64,000 nucleotides of DNA from Parvibaculum lavamentivorans DS-1 (GTDB taxonomy: Bacteria; Pseudomonadota; Alphaproteobacteria; Parvibaculales; Parvibaculaceae). Under the pieces are notes generated by a model. That model was not told where the DNA came from. It saw only the letters and a list, made by a program, of their open reading frames with translations, and made no database searches. The position numbers were made by a program, and so were the translations under genes. Where the stretch lies: assembly GCF_000017565.1 (NCBI RefSeq), contig NC_009719.1, positions 434,001 through 498,000 of the forward strand, read 5' to 3'. This document shows, in pieces, positions 51,705-62,000 of this stretch; within the stretch, counting starts at the first letter, position 1, and each line of letters opens with the position of its first letter.

Positions 51705-52556
51705 TTATTCCGCCGCTTCCTTGGCGGGATTGACAGTGTAGACCGTCCGCGCGGGGAAGGGGATGGTGATGCCCTCCGCGTCGAAGCGTTCCTTGATCTT
51801 CTGCATAAGGTCGAAGCGCACGTTCCAGTATTCGCTGTTCGCGACCCACACGCGCATCACGATGTCGACGGAGCTTTCGCCGAGATTGAGCACGCCCGTA
51901 AAAGGCTCCGGCTCGGCGAGGCAGCGTGCATCTGCCTCGATCTCCGCCCTGATGATGCCCATCGCCTTGCCGATATTGTCGCCGTATGAAATGCCGAACG
52001 TCACGTCCAGCCGCCGCGTCGGGTGATAGGTATAGTTCTTGATCGCCTGCCCCCAGATGTCGCTGTTCGGCACGATGATCTGCACATTGTCCGGCGTCGA
52101 AAGCTCCGTCGTGAAAAGCGACAGCGATTTCACCGTGCCCGCGATCCCGCCGACTTCCACATAATGCCCGGCGCGAAAAGGCCGGATGATGAGCAGCATC
52201 ACGCCCGCTGCCACATTCGCCAGCGTCCCCTGCAGCGCCAGGCCGACGGCAAGGCCCGCCGCGCCGAGCACGGCGATAAGGCTCGCCGTCTGCACGCCGA
52301 ATTTCGCCAGCACCGCCAGCACGGTGAAGATGATCGCGAGATACCAGACGATGGTGCCGAAGAAATTCTGCAGCATCTCGTCCATCTGCGGCATCCGCGC
52401 AAAGGCGCGCATGGTCCAGAGCCGCAGCTTCCCGGCAAACCAGAGCCCGAGAATGAGAATAAGGATTGCCGACAGCAGCCCCAGCCCCCGCTCCATGACA
52501 AGCGGCAGCAACACATCGAGCTGTTCGCGAACTTCAGGCGGCAATTGATCGAGCAT
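51705..52556 (-). CDS. mscS: MscS-family small mechanosensitive channel
   Basis: A 283-residue channel with three transmembrane helices. The pore-lining third helix (AVLGAAGLAVGLALQGTLAN) has the alternating Gly/Ala pattern of MscS, and the beta domain follows (RPFRAGHYVEVGGIAGTV, then IIVPNSDIWGQAIKNYT). It opens under hypo-osmotic membrane tension. AAGGAG precedes the ATG at 52556; the frame runs upstream to 54743 only as an antisense shadow of lhr. Confidence 0.94.
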   Translation of the reverse strand: MLDQLPPEVREQLDVLLPLVMERGLGLLSAILILILGLWFAGKLRLWTMRAFARMPQMDEMLQNFFGTIVWYLAIIFTVLAVLAKFGVQTASLIAVLGAAGLAVGLALQGTLANVAAGVMLLIIRPFRAGHYVEVGGIAGTVKSLSLFTTELSTPDNVQIIVPNSDIWGQAIKNYTYHPTRRLDVTFGISYGDNIGKAMGIIRAEIEADARCLAEPEPFTGVLNLGESSVDIVMRVWVANSEYWNVRFDLMQKIKERFDAEGITIPFPARTVYTVNPAKEAAE

Positions 52557-52660
52557 ACGAAAACTCCTTGAACCCGTCTCCCGCAGTCTCCCACGACTGC
52601 CCCGTGATTTGAACCTCGGGCAAGGCAGGTTTTGATGGGCCTTTGCGTCAAAAATAAGTG

Positions 52661-52691
52661 TGTCACCCCGGCGGAAGCCGGGGTCCATGGG
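52661..52691 (+). repeat. GTCATCCCGGC-type REP (copy 4)
   Basis: TGTCACCCCGGCGGAAGCCG followed by GGGTCCATGG; a variant with CCCCGGC-GGAA-GCCGGGG stem. It lies in the 52557-52775 space upstream of lhr, where no other gene is visible. Confidence 0.8.
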
Positions 52692-52775
52692 CCCCGGCCC
52701 GGCATGAAGGGCCATCCTGTCTTTCGCCCGCTGCCGGTCTTTGGCCGGGGCGGAGCGCCCTGATACTCTTCCCCC

Positions 52776-55331
52776 ATGACCAAGCCGGCCCCCGCCCCGA
52801 AGGAAGACCCGCAAGCCGCCATCCTCCCGCCCGCCTTCACCCATTGGTTCGAGGCGCGCGGCTGGCGCCCCCGCGTGCATCAGCTCGCGCTGGCCGGCCT
52901 CGCGCGCGAAAAGAAATCGACGCTCCTCATCGCGCCCACAGGCGCGGGCAAGACGCTCGCCGGCTTCCTCCCGACACTGGTCGACCTCGCCACAAACCCG
53001 CGCAAAGCCCGCAAGCTCCACACGCTCTATATCTCGCCGCTCAAGGCCCTCGCTGTCGACGTGAAGCGCAATCTCGAAATGCCCGTCGCCGAAATGGGCC
53101 TCGACATCTCCATCGAAACCCGCACCGGCGACACGCCGCAAAACCGCCGCCTCCGCCAGCGCCGAGAGCCGCCCGACATATTGATGACGACGCCCGAGCA
53201 ACTGGCGCTCCTGCTGTCCTATCCCGATGCGCGGGATTTCTTCGGCGCGCTCGACTGCGTCGTGCTCGACGAGCTGCATGCGCTGGCGAATTCCAAGCGC
53301 GGCGATCTTCTCGCCCTCGGCCTCGCGCGCCTGTCGCGTCTCGCGCCCGGCCTCCGCCGGGTCGGCCTCTCCGCCACCGTGGCCGAGCCGGACGAGCTCC
53401 GCCGCTACCTCATGCCCCAGCCCGCGGAAGGCGAAAGCTTCAGCGAGATCATCGTCGCCCCGCCCGGCGCCGTGCCGGAAATAGCGGTGCTGACGCCAAT
53501 GGAAAGCGAAACGGAGGAGGGCGAGGGCCGCATTCCCTGGTCCGGCCATTCCGCGCGCCACGCGCTCCCCGCCGTCTACGAAGCGATCCGCGCGAACCGT
53601 ATCGTCCTCGTCTTCGTCAACACGCGCAGCCAGGCCGAATTCGTCTTCCAGGAATTGTGGCGCCTGAACGAAGATGCGCTCCCCATCGCCCTCCATCACG
53701 GCTCGCTCGCGGCGGAAGCGCGCCGCAAGGTGGAGGCCGCCATGTCGGCGGGCTCGCTCCGCGCCGTCGTCTGCACCTCGACGCTCGATCTCGGCATCGA
53801 CTGGGGCGAGGTTGATCTCGTGGTGAACATGGGCGCACCCAAGGGTGCAAGCCGTCTCCTCCAGCGCATCGGCCGCGCCAATCACCGTCTCGACGAGCCA
53901 TCCCGCGCGCTTCTCGTCCCCGCAAACCGCTTCGAGGTGCTCGAATGCGAGGCCGCCCGCGCCGCCGCGCTGGAAGGCGCGCAGGATGGCATGGTCGCGC
54001 GGCTGGGCGCGCTCGACGTTCTGGCGCAACACATCCTCGGCTGCGCCTGCTCCGAACCTTTCGACCCGGATGATCTCTACACGGAGGTAATATCCGCCGC
54101 CCCTTACCGCGCTCTCCCCCGCGATGATTTCGGCAAGGTGGTCGATTTCGTCGCCACCGGCGGCTATGCCCTGAAAAACTACGACCGCTTCGCAAGGCTC
54201 AGGCCCAACGCGAAGCACGAAGGCGATATGCGGCTGCGCGCCGCCTCGCCTTCCGTCATCCAGCAATACCGAATGAATGTCGGCACCATCGTCGAGGCGC
54301 CGATGTTGAAGGTCCGCATGATAAAAAGCCGCGGCCGCCGCCCGGTGGGCAGCATGGGCGGGCGCTATTTGGGCGAGATCGAGGAATATTTCATCGACCA
54401 GCTCTCGCCCGGCGACACATTCCTCTTCGCCGGTCACGTCCTTCGCTTTGAGGGGCTGGCCGAAACGGAAGCCCTCGTCACGAAGTCGAACGCCGCCGAG
54501 CCGATGATCCCGTCCTACTACGGCGGCAAGTTTCCACTCTCCACCTATCTCGCCGCCCGCGTCCGCACCATGCTCGCCCATCGCGAACAATGGTCGGCGC
54601 TCCCGCCGCAAGTCCGCGAATGGCTGGAGATACAGGCCTGGCGCTCCGTCCTTCCCGGCGAACACAATCTGCTGGTCGAGTGTTTTCCGCGCGGCGACCG
54701 CTACTATCTCGTCTGCTATCCCTTCGAGGGCCGCCTCGCGCATCAGACCCTCGGCATGCTACTCACCCGCCGCCTCGACCGCGCCGGCGCGCGGCCCTTG
54801 GGTTTCGTCGCCTCGGAATATTCGCTCGCCATCTGGTGCCTGCGCGATCCCGGCCTCATGCACGAGCGCCATGAACTGCCGCTTGGCGAACTCTTTGGCG
54901 AAGACATGCTGGGCGACGATCTCGACGCATGGCTCGCCGAATCGAGCCTGCTGAAGCGCACCTTCCGCGATTGCGCCATAATATCGGGCCTCATCGAGCG
55001 CCGTTATCCGGGCATGGAGAAGACCGGCCGCCAGGTCACCTTCTCATCCGACCTCATCTATAATGTCCTGCGCGAGCACGAGCCGGACCACATCCTCCTC
55101 CGCGCGACATATAATGACGCCGCCACCGGCCTCCTCGACGTCGCCCGCGTCGCCGAAATGCTGAAGCGCGTGAAGACCCGCATCACCCTGAAGCGCCTCG
55201 ACCGCGTCTCGCCCTTGGCCGTCCCCGTCCTCCTCGACATCGGCAAGGTCCAGATCGACGGCGAAGCGAACGAAGCCTTGCTGGCCGAAGCGAGAGACAG
55301 TCTGATAGAAGAAGCGACAAGGCTGGTTTGA
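52776..55331 (+). CDS. lhr: Lhr-type DEXH-box helicase (ligase-associated)
   Basis: An 851-residue superfamily 2 helicase. Walker A APTGAGKT is at 53-60, the Walker B box is LDELHAL, motif III SATVAEP and motif VI GRANHRLDEPSRAL. The C-terminal half is the Lhr-core winged-helix and beta-barrel region. In Alphaproteobacteria this gene usually sits with pdeM and often a DNA ligase and exonuclease in a DNA-damage response set. Here only pdeM follows, with no ligase in the window. Confidence 0.94.
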   Translation: MTKPAPAPKEDPQAAILPPAFTHWFEARGWRPRVHQLALAGLAREKKSTLLIAPTGAGKTLAGFLPTLVDLATNPRKARKLHTLYISPLKALAVDVKRNLEMPVAEMGLDISIETRTGDTPQNRRLRQRREPPDILMTTPEQLALLLSYPDARDFFGALDCVVLDELHALANSKRGDLLALGLARLSRLAPGLRRVGLSATVAEPDELRRYLMPQPAEGESFSEIIVAPPGAVPEIAVLTPMESETEEGEGRIPWSGHSARHALPAVYEAIRANRIVLVFVNTRSQAEFVFQELWRLNEDALPIALHHGSLAAEARRKVEAAMSAGSLRAVVCTSTLDLGIDWGEVDLVVNMGAPKGASRLLQRIGRANHRLDEPSRALLVPANRFEVLECEAARAAALEGAQDGMVARLGALDVLAQHILGCACSEPFDPDDLYTEVISAAPYRALPRDDFGKVVDFVATGGYALKNYDRFARLRPNAKHEGDMRLRAASPSVIQQYRMNVGTIVEAPMLKVRMIKSRGRRPVGSMGGRYLGEIEEYFIDQLSPGDTFLFAGHVLRFEGLAETEALVTKSNAAEPMIPSYYGGKFPLSTYLAARVRTMLAHREQWSALPPQVREWLEIQAWRSVLPGEHNLLVECFPRGDRYYLVCYPFEGRLAHQTLGMLLTRRLDRAGARPLGFVASEYSLAIWCLRDPGLMHERHELPLGELFGEDMLGDDLDAWLAESSLLKRTFRDCAIISGLIERRYPGMEKTGRQVTFSSDLIYNVLREHEPDHILLRATYNDAATGLLDVARVAEMLKRVKTRITLKRLDRVSPLAVPVLLDIGKVQIDGEANEALLAEARDSLIEEATRLV

Positions 55332-55356
55332 CGCGCTGCCTCTCGATAAATAGAAG

Positions 55357-55388
55357 TGTCACCCCGGCGGAAGCCGGGGCCTATGGGC
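55357..55388 (+). repeat. GTCATCCCGGC-type REP (copy 5)
   Basis: GTGTCACCCCGGCGGAAGCC followed by GGGGCCTATGG. This copy lies between the lhr stop and the likely pdeM start and is translated if pdeM starts at TTG 55328 (as SVTPAEAGAYGP). Confidence 0.8.
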
Positions 55389-55408
55389 CTCTCGACGGGC
55401 ACCGCCGA

Positions 55409-56125
55409 ATGTACGACCTGATAGAAAAAGAACCCCGCATCGAAACGCAGCCCTCGCTCCGCGTCTGCGGCGTCACGCTCGGTCTCATGCCCGAGGGCGC
55501 GGGCTGGTGGGCGGACGAGCGCCTGCTCGTCGTCGCCGATCTCCATCTCGAAAAAGGCTCCGCCTTCGCCGCGCGCGGCATCGTCCTCCCGCCCTACGAC
55601 ACGCGCGCCACGCTCGCGCGCCTCGAAGCCCTCATTGAAAAATTGAAACCGCGCACAATCGTCGCCCTCGGCGACAGCTTCCATGATCGCGCCGCCGCCT
55701 CGCGCATGGACGCATCCGACGCCGCGCATCTGACGCGCCTTGCAAAAAATCTCGACTGGGTCTGGATCGCCGGAAATCACGATCCGGTTCCCCCGCGCGA
55801 ATTCGGCGGCACCGTGATGGAAGAACTCAATCTCGGTCCGCTCACCTTCCGCCACGAGCCGAGAGGGGCGCCTTCGACGGGCGAGATCGCCGGCCATCTC
55901 CACCCCTGCGCCGCCGTCCGCGTCCGTGGCCGCCGCCTCCGCCGCCGCTGCTTCGCCTCCGACGGCACGCGGGTCATCCTCCCCGCCTTCGGCGCCTATG
56001 CCGGGGGCCTCAACGTCCTCGACGCGGCTTATGAAAATCTTCTCCCCGGTTTCGATTTCCATGCCTGGATGATGGGCGCAAGAACAGTTATCCCCGTCTC
56101 CGCCCGCCGCCTCGAAGGCGATTGA
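55409..56125 (+). CDS. pdeM: Metallophosphoesterase PdeM (ligase-associated endonuclease)
   Basis: A 238-residue calcineurin-like phosphoesterase. The metal motifs are complete: VADLHLEKG, LGDSFHD, GNHDPVPP and GHLHP. PdeM is the nuclease partner of the Lhr-type helicase in the ligase-associated damage response. The ATG at 55409 avoids translating the REP element; an alternative TTG at 55328 overlaps the lhr stop as TTGA and has AAGG nearby, so coupled translation through the repeat is possible. Confidence 0.9.
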   Translation: MYDLIEKEPRIETQPSLRVCGVTLGLMPEGAGWWADERLLVVADLHLEKGSAFAARGIVLPPYDTRATLARLEALIEKLKPRTIVALGDSFHDRAAASRMDASDAAHLTRLAKNLDWVWIAGNHDPVPPREFGGTVMEELNLGPLTFRHEPRGAPSTGEIAGHLHPCAAVRVRGRRLRRRCFASDGTRVILPAFGAYAGGLNVLDAAYENLLPGFDFHAWMMGARTVIPVSARRLEGD

Positions 56126-56154
56126 TCCGTAGACGGATGATGATTCTCTTCCTG

Positions 56155-56190
56155 CCCTCCCCTGGGGGAGCGGTAAGCCGCAGGGAAAGG
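56155..56190. repeat. Degenerate CCCTCCCC repeat remnant
   Basis: CCCTCCCCTGGGGGAGCGGT then AAGCCGCAGGGAAAGG: it keeps the outer C/G runs but lacks a clean inner hairpin. It lies just after pdeM, in the 56126-56295 gap, where no other gene is visible. Confidence 0.5.
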
Positions 56191-56295
56191 TGCCAAAACC
56201 GGGGATTACTTATTTCCCGCCACCCTGAAGACCCGACCATGACAGTTCAGTGACAGTTCGATGACAGTCACCCGAAAACCGGGGATAACCACCCC

Positions 56296-57075
56296 TCAGC
56301 CGAGCGTCGCCAGCACCGGAAATGTCTCCAGAATGAAGATCGCAATCCGCTCGAAATTGCCGGTCAGCATCATCAGTCCAGTCCCCGCCAGCAGCACCCC
56401 CGCGACGATCTCCACCTTCCGCATGTGCCGCCGGAAGCTCGCCGCGAAACTCAAGAACCCGCGCACCGCAAACGCCGCAAGAAGAAACGGAATGCCGAGC
56501 CCCAGCGAATAGACCGTAAGCAGAGTAACGCCGGCGCTGAGACTTTCCTGCGCCGCCGCGATCGTCAGGATCGTCGCGAGAATGGGACCGATGCAAGGCG
56601 TCCATCCGAACGCAAACGCAAGCCCCAGCAGATAGGGACTCGCGAATTGCATCAACGGGCTCCGCGCTTCCTCTCCCGTTCCTGCAATATGAAACCGCGC
56701 CTCGCGATTGAGAAAGGCGATGCGGAACAATCCCATGTAGTGCAGCCCGAACACGATGATGACGGCGCCCGCGACGCGCGACAGCACATCCTTGTGTTCG
56801 AGAATCAAGGGATTGATGGCGGATGCGCTCGCGCCCAGCGCGACGAAGATCGTTGTGAAACCGAGAACGAAACCCACGGCGCCGAGCGCCACGCGCTGTG
56901 TCAGCCCTTCCGATGCCAGCGGCTTTCCCCGCTCGTCCTCGCGCGTCAGCTCCTCGAGAGACGTGCCCGCGATGAAGCACAGATAGGCCGGCACCAGCGG
57001 CAACACGCAAGGCGAAAGAAAACTGATAAGGCCGCCAAGCGCCGCGGCGGCATATGAAAGTTCGAGCGTCGCCAT
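56296..57075 (-). CDS. ccdA: CcdA-type thiol-disulfide transmembrane protein
   Basis: A 259-residue membrane protein with about six segments. The two redox cysteines lie in SFLSPCVLPLVPAY near the N-terminus and GWTPCIGPILAT in the fourth segment, the CcdA/DsbD transmembrane signature. It moves reducing power across the membrane for cytochrome c maturation or periplasmic thiol repair. No ccm genes or thioredoxin-like partner are adjacent. GAG-type site before the ATG. Confidence 0.94.
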   Translation of the reverse strand: MATLELSYAAAALGGLISFLSPCVLPLVPAYLCFIAGTSLEELTREDERGKPLASEGLTQRVALGAVGFVLGFTTIFVALGASASAINPLILEHKDVLSRVAGAVIIVFGLHYMGLFRIAFLNREARFHIAGTGEEARSPLMQFASPYLLGLAFAFGWTPCIGPILATILTIAAAQESLSAGVTLLTVYSLGLGIPFLLAAFAVRGFLSFAASFRRHMRKVEIVAGVLLAGTGLMMLTGNFERIAIFILETFPVLATLG

Positions 57076-57188
57076 TCGTTTCTCGTCTTTCGAAGCGTGC
57101 AGTCTACTTTGAATAAAGGATCATCTGGGTGCAGCGAAAGAGGGCGATGGTGCGGTCTTTCGTCTCGTTTCGCACTTCGAGGTCCCCT

Positions 57189-57986
57189 TTATCGCCGGTT
57201 CATCACGGCGGAAGCAAGCCAGCCCGCAAACGCCGCTACGAGAACCGCGATCAAGCCGTAAAGCAGCGGGTCGCTATGTGCCATGCGGAAGATGAAGCGT
57301 TCGATGCCGCGCTTGTCGATATAAAGCGGCGATGAAATCGTGTCGATGACCTCGCCTTCCTGCAGCAGGTAAACTTTCGCCGTATAGAGCCCCACCGGCA
57401 CATTGGAGGGAATTTCGACGGTGGCGCGAAAAAGCGTCTGCCCAAGAAAGGTGACGCCGCCCGGGACATTGATGTAGAGCCCGTCGCGCCGCTTGTTGCG
57501 GATCAGCGCCTTCCAGAACGCGGTCTCTTCATCCGGAGGCAATATCTGTGTCGTCCCGTCGATCGCGCGCGCCACCGGCACGCCGGGTCCGATATTTTCG
57601 ATGCCGATCCGCAATGTCTTCAGCGTTTCGGGATCCGCCGTCACTTCCAGCGGCCGCGTGCTCGCAATCGCATAATAGCCCGGCACATTCGGATAAGTGA
57701 CGGAGTCATGATTGACCCAGACCCCGCTCACTCTCTCCTTCCTGCGCACCATCACCGGACGCACCGGCCCCTGCACCACGACCACGATGTCGCGATTGAG
57801 CTCGCGCGTGCGCGGCGTCTGCGCCTCCACCGCGCCGAAGAGGAGGATCTGCGTTCCTGTGAAGTTCGAACGGATGGCGATCTGATGTTCGGAAAGATCG
57901 GTAACGAGCTGGTCCGCCCGCGCCGCGCCATTGCCCGCGAGAAGCGCCAGCGCCGCAAGCATCGTTGCCGCCACATGTCTCATCAT
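57189..57986 (-). CDS. TIGR02186-family membrane-anchored protein
   Basis: A 265-residue protein with signal peptide MMRHVAATMLAALALLAGN, a periplasmic beta-rich domain (FTGTQILLFGAVEAQ and VVVQGPVRPVMVRRK strands) and one C-terminal transmembrane segment (LLYGLIAVLVAAFAGWLASA). TIGR02186 proteins almost always sit next to TauE/SafE carriers, as here, overlapping by four bases. Probably an accessory subunit of the carrier. Function not established. Confidence 0.88.
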   Translation of the reverse strand: MMRHVAATMLAALALLAGNGAARADQLVTDLSEHQIAIRSNFTGTQILLFGAVEAQTPRTRELNRDIVVVVQGPVRPVMVRRKERVSGVWVNHDSVTYPNVPGYYAIASTRPLEVTADPETLKTLRIGIENIGPGVPVARAIDGTTQILPPDEETAFWKALIRNKRRDGLYINVPGGVTFLGQTLFRATVEIPSNVPVGLYTAKVYLLQEGEVIDTISSPLYIDKRGIERFIFRMAHSDPLLYGLIAVLVAAFAGWLASAVMNRR

Positions 57987-58906
57987 GGAAGCGGTTCCAC
58001 TTCGACGATCGAGTAGAGATCGGGCGGCGTCGAAACGAGGTCGTAACCGAGCCGAAGTCCGATCAGCAGCAGGATCGCGGCCAGCAGCGCGCGCAATTGT
58101 TCAGCCGGCAGCTTTTCCGCCGCCCGCACGCCATATTGCGCGCCGATCACGCCGCCGATCACGAGCAGAAAACCGAGCACGATGTCCACCGCCTGGTTTT
58201 CCGTCGCATGCATGACGCCCGTCAGTGCCGCCACGAAAACGATCTGGAAGAACGATGTTCCGATGACGACATTGGTCGGCATCCGCAGCAGGTAGATCAT
58301 CGCGGGGATCATGATGAAGCCGCCGCCGACGCCCATCAGCGCGGAGAGCGTGCCGACGAAGAAGCCCACGAGAATGGGCGGGATGACGCTGATGTAAAGT
58401 TTCGAGCGGCGGAACCGCACCTTGAAGGGCAGGCCGTGGATCCAGCTATGGTGTCCGCCGCGCCGCGCCGGCTGCGCGCCGCCCCGCGCCGCGCGTATCG
58501 CGCGCACGCTTTCCACCATCATCATCACGCCGATGATGCTCAGCAAAAGCACATAGGCAATGGAGATCGTGAGGTCGATCTGGCCGACCTCCGTCAGCAG
58601 TTTGAAGAGATAGATGCCGCTCACCGAGCCGACGATGCCGCCGATCAGCAGCACACCGCCCATCTTGAAATCGATGGACTTCCGCGTGAAATGCGCCAGC
58701 GCGCCGGTAACGGACGATGCCACGACCTGCGTCGTCTGCGTGCCCACGGCAACGGCGGGCGGAATGCCGAGAAAAATGAGAAGCGGCGTCATCAGGAAGC
58801 CGCCGCCGATACCGAACATGCCGGAGAGAAAGCCGACTGTCGCGCCCATGGCGAGAATGGTCAGAATGCTGACCGGCAACTCGGCGATCGGAAGATAGAT
58901 CTGCAT
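57983..58906 (-). CDS. TauE/SafE family sulfite/organic anion exporter
   Basis: A 307-residue membrane protein with about eight segments in two repeats, each with the family motif: GFLSGMFGIGGGFLMTPLLI and LSALMGVGGGFIMIPAMIYL. TauE-type proteins export sulfite or sulfonate-derived anions; the TIGR02186 partner suggests a specific subgroup. It is transcribed first in the pair. No tau or soe gene is adjacent, so the substrate remains open. Confidence 0.92.
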   Translation of the reverse strand: MQIYLPIAELPVSILTILAMGATVGFLSGMFGIGGGFLMTPLLIFLGIPPAVAVGTQTTQVVASSVTGALAHFTRKSIDFKMGGVLLIGGIVGSVSGIYLFKLLTEVGQIDLTISIAYVLLLSIIGVMMMVESVRAIRAARGGAQPARRGGHHSWIHGLPFKVRFRRSKLYISVIPPILVGFFVGTLSALMGVGGGFIMIPAMIYLLRMPTNVVIGTSFFQIVFVAALTGVMHATENQAVDIVLGFLLVIGGVIGAQYGVRAAEKLPAEQLRALLAAILLLIGLRLGYDLVSTPPDLYSIVEVEPLP

Positions 58907-59043
58907 GTCGCGCGCGGCTCCGGCTGCCGGAGATCCTCAGGACCCGAAGCTTGCCCGAAAGCCCGCCCTGAAGAATGAACGGAATTGGGGTAGCACGTCC
59001 CTCCGTCAATTCCTAGCTGCTGCCGCCGGATTTGCCGCCGAAG

Positions 59044-62000
59044 CTAGCTGAGCCTCGCTTCGAGCGATGTCAGCGTTTCGCGTGTCGCCGTCCCTGTCGT
59101 CTCCAGCCCTTCAGTCAGCTGGTATTCCAGTATCGCGTCCCGCGTGCGCGGTCCCATCAGTCCGTCCGGCGATCCGGCGTTATAGCCGAGCCGGTTGAGC
59201 AGTTCCTGCACCCGCGCCACATCCGCACGCGTGACGGGGGCCGATGCGCTCGTCGCGCCTTCCATCGATGAAATGTCCCAGCGCTTCAGCGTTCCCATAT
59301 CGCCATTGGCAACAGGCTCCGGCTTCTTCGCCCGCCATGTGCCCGACGCGATCTTCGCCCGCGCCAAATCGTCTGCGCTGAGTTCGGTAGCGATGGCGTC
59401 GCGCTTTGCGGCCGCGCCCTTGTCGCCGCCCTTCGCCGCGATGTCGAGCCACTTATAGGCTTCGACGAGGTTCTTCTCGATGCCAAGCCCGCGTTCGTTC
59501 AGGATCGCGAGATTGTATTGGCTGTCGCCAAGTCCGAAATCCGCGGCCTGCGTAAACCAGCGCGATGCCGTTTCAAAATCCTGCGCCGTGCCCCGGCCCT
59601 CGGCATGGATCACGGCAAGATTGTGCATCGCCTTCACATTGCCGCCGGCTGCCGCCTTTTCATACCAGTCGCGCGCCTTCGCATCGTCCTGCGGCACGCC
59701 GCGTCCCTTTTCATATTGGGTGGCAAGGCGATACTGCGCGATCGTCAGGTCCTGATTGGCCGCCCGCTCGAACCAGCGCGCCGCTTCCGACATGTCCTGT
59801 GTCACACCCTCGCCATTGGCATAACGCTGGCCGACTTCATATTGCGCAGCCGCGTTGCCGCCGCGCGCCGCATCGAGCAGCGTCACCTTGGCGGGCTCCA
59901 CAGGTGCCGTTTCCACAGGCGTCGAAGGTGCGGGCGCCAGCGAAGGTGCCGGTGTCAGCGTTGCCTGCCCGGCGGGCGTTCCTGTCGAAGGTTGTGCTGC
60001 CGCCGGTGCTTTCGGCGCGGGCACCAGCGCCTCGTTCGGCACGGCAGGTGTTTCATTCGGAGCGGCATCCGTAACAGGTGCGGCCGTCTCGCCCGCCCCG
60101 GTCTCTGCAGGATTGGCCGCCGGTCCATCCGGCGCCGCCGTAAGCGGCGTAGTGTCGAGAACGGTCGGCCGCGCATTGCCCGGATTGTTGAGAACGACAG
60201 GCGCCTGCGTCGGCGTCGAGCCGTTCTTCAGCATCACATAGGCGCCTGCGAGCAAGGCAAGCAGCACAAAACTGCCGGCGACGGCAAGAAAGAGTTTGCG
60301 CCGGCGCGTCTCGCCCTGGTCCTGCGCCGAAAAGCGGGACGAAGATTCCGCGAAGCCGGGGGAGGGCGGTGAGCCGTAGTAAGGTTCCTGCCTGCCCGTG
60401 CCGCCTTCTGCGGCGGCCTGCGCGGCGCGGCGCGCGGCGGCGAGGAAATCGCTGGCGGCGCGTTGACCGGCATTCTGCATCGGTTCCACCGGATCCGGCG
60501 GAATGATGCCGTCGTCATATTGGCCGCGCATCTCCTGATGGTCGCCGAAATCTTCATAAGTCTCGTCGTGCGTCTCCGCCACGAAAGGCGGCGGCACGCT
60601 GTCTTCCTCAAAGGAGCGCGCATCGCGCGCGGCGTAAGGCGGCGCTTCATGGAGCGGCGGCGCTGTAACGGCAGGTGCGGAACGCTCCGCTTCGTGCTGG
60701 CGTCCCCAATCCTGGCGAGTTGCGTCCTGGCGTCCCCAGTCGCTCGGGCCAAAGGAAGGGCCGAGATTGCCGCCCATGCTGGGGTTCATCATCTGCGGCG
60801 CGTCGAAATTCATGCCATAGCCGGGCCCCGCAGGCGGAAAGCCTGCCGCCAGCGAACCTGCATTGAGCTGCGGCGACAGCGCTGCCTGTGCCTTTGCGGC
60901 TTTCGTTTCCTTCTCGAGCTGGCCGAGCCGGTTCGTCATGCGTTCGATCATCGTCTGCAGAGACGAAAGCGCTTCCCGGTCGCGGCTTTCGGTCGCCGTC
61001 AGATTTTCGCCGATACCGGCGATCGCCCGTTCCACCGTTTGCGCGGCTTCCACCGTCAATTGTTCATTGTGCTGCAGCCGTTCGGCCATCTGCTCGAGCC
61101 GCTGTGCCAGCGCGTCGGGAATATGTGTGCGGCTGTTGAGGTCGATCTCTTCGATCTTGCGGACAATGCTCGAAACGGTCGTCTCGAGTGTCTTCGCGGT
61201 CTGGTCGCTCCGCTGTTCCGTCTGTTCGATGCGCGCGGAAATCTGTTCGATGCTCTTCTGGAGCCGGTCGATGGTCGCACGCTGGTTTTCCGCGTTCGAC
61301 TTTTCTTCGATCGCCTTCAGCGCCGCATTGACGGCCTGCGAGCCGATGCCGCTCACGCCCGTTTCCATTTTTTCCATGCGCGTCGCGAGCTGCATGAGCG
61401 TGTCTTCGAGGGCGCGGGCGCGTTTCTTCGCTTCCTCGCGTTCGGATTCCTGTTCGGCGTTTTCGATGCGGTGCGAGAGGGAGGCGAGCGACTGGCGGAT
61501 TTCGATCAGCGTCTCGTCGGTCCGGCGTTCGGTCGCGTCGAGATGGTCGACGACCGCGTTCATGGCCTTCTCCAGCGTCTGGATCGCGCGCGCGTCTTCC
61601 GGGCGCAGGCCGCCTCGGCCGCGCTCGGCGCGTTCCATGCGTTCGCCGAGCTGCTGCAGCTTGCGCTCCAGCGGGTCGAGCGATCTCGCTTCCTGGTATC
61701 TGTCGTCCATGTCGTGCTCCGGCTCGTCGAGGCGGGCGGCGAGTTGGCTCACCGTCGCTTCGAGCTTGCGCGTCATCTCCGCTGTCCGGCGTTCGCTGCC
61801 GTCCACCCGCTGCACGAGTTCCCGCACGGCTTCGGCCACGGGGCCGAGGTCGACCTTCGGTTCGGGTATCGCGATCCCCGGCGCCGCCTGCGGCCGTCCG
61901 TAGGGGGATTGGGACGTCATCGGCGACTCCTCCTGCGGTCCCACTTCATCGGTTCCGGTATCCATGATGACCTGGTTCAGCCATGCACCCAGCGTCACGC

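Noticed and set aside
51705-54743. A 1,012-codon open frame on the minus strand
   Set aside because: Only its first 283 codons (51705-52556) are the MscS gene; the rest is the antisense of lhr, caused by GC bias, and has no protein features.
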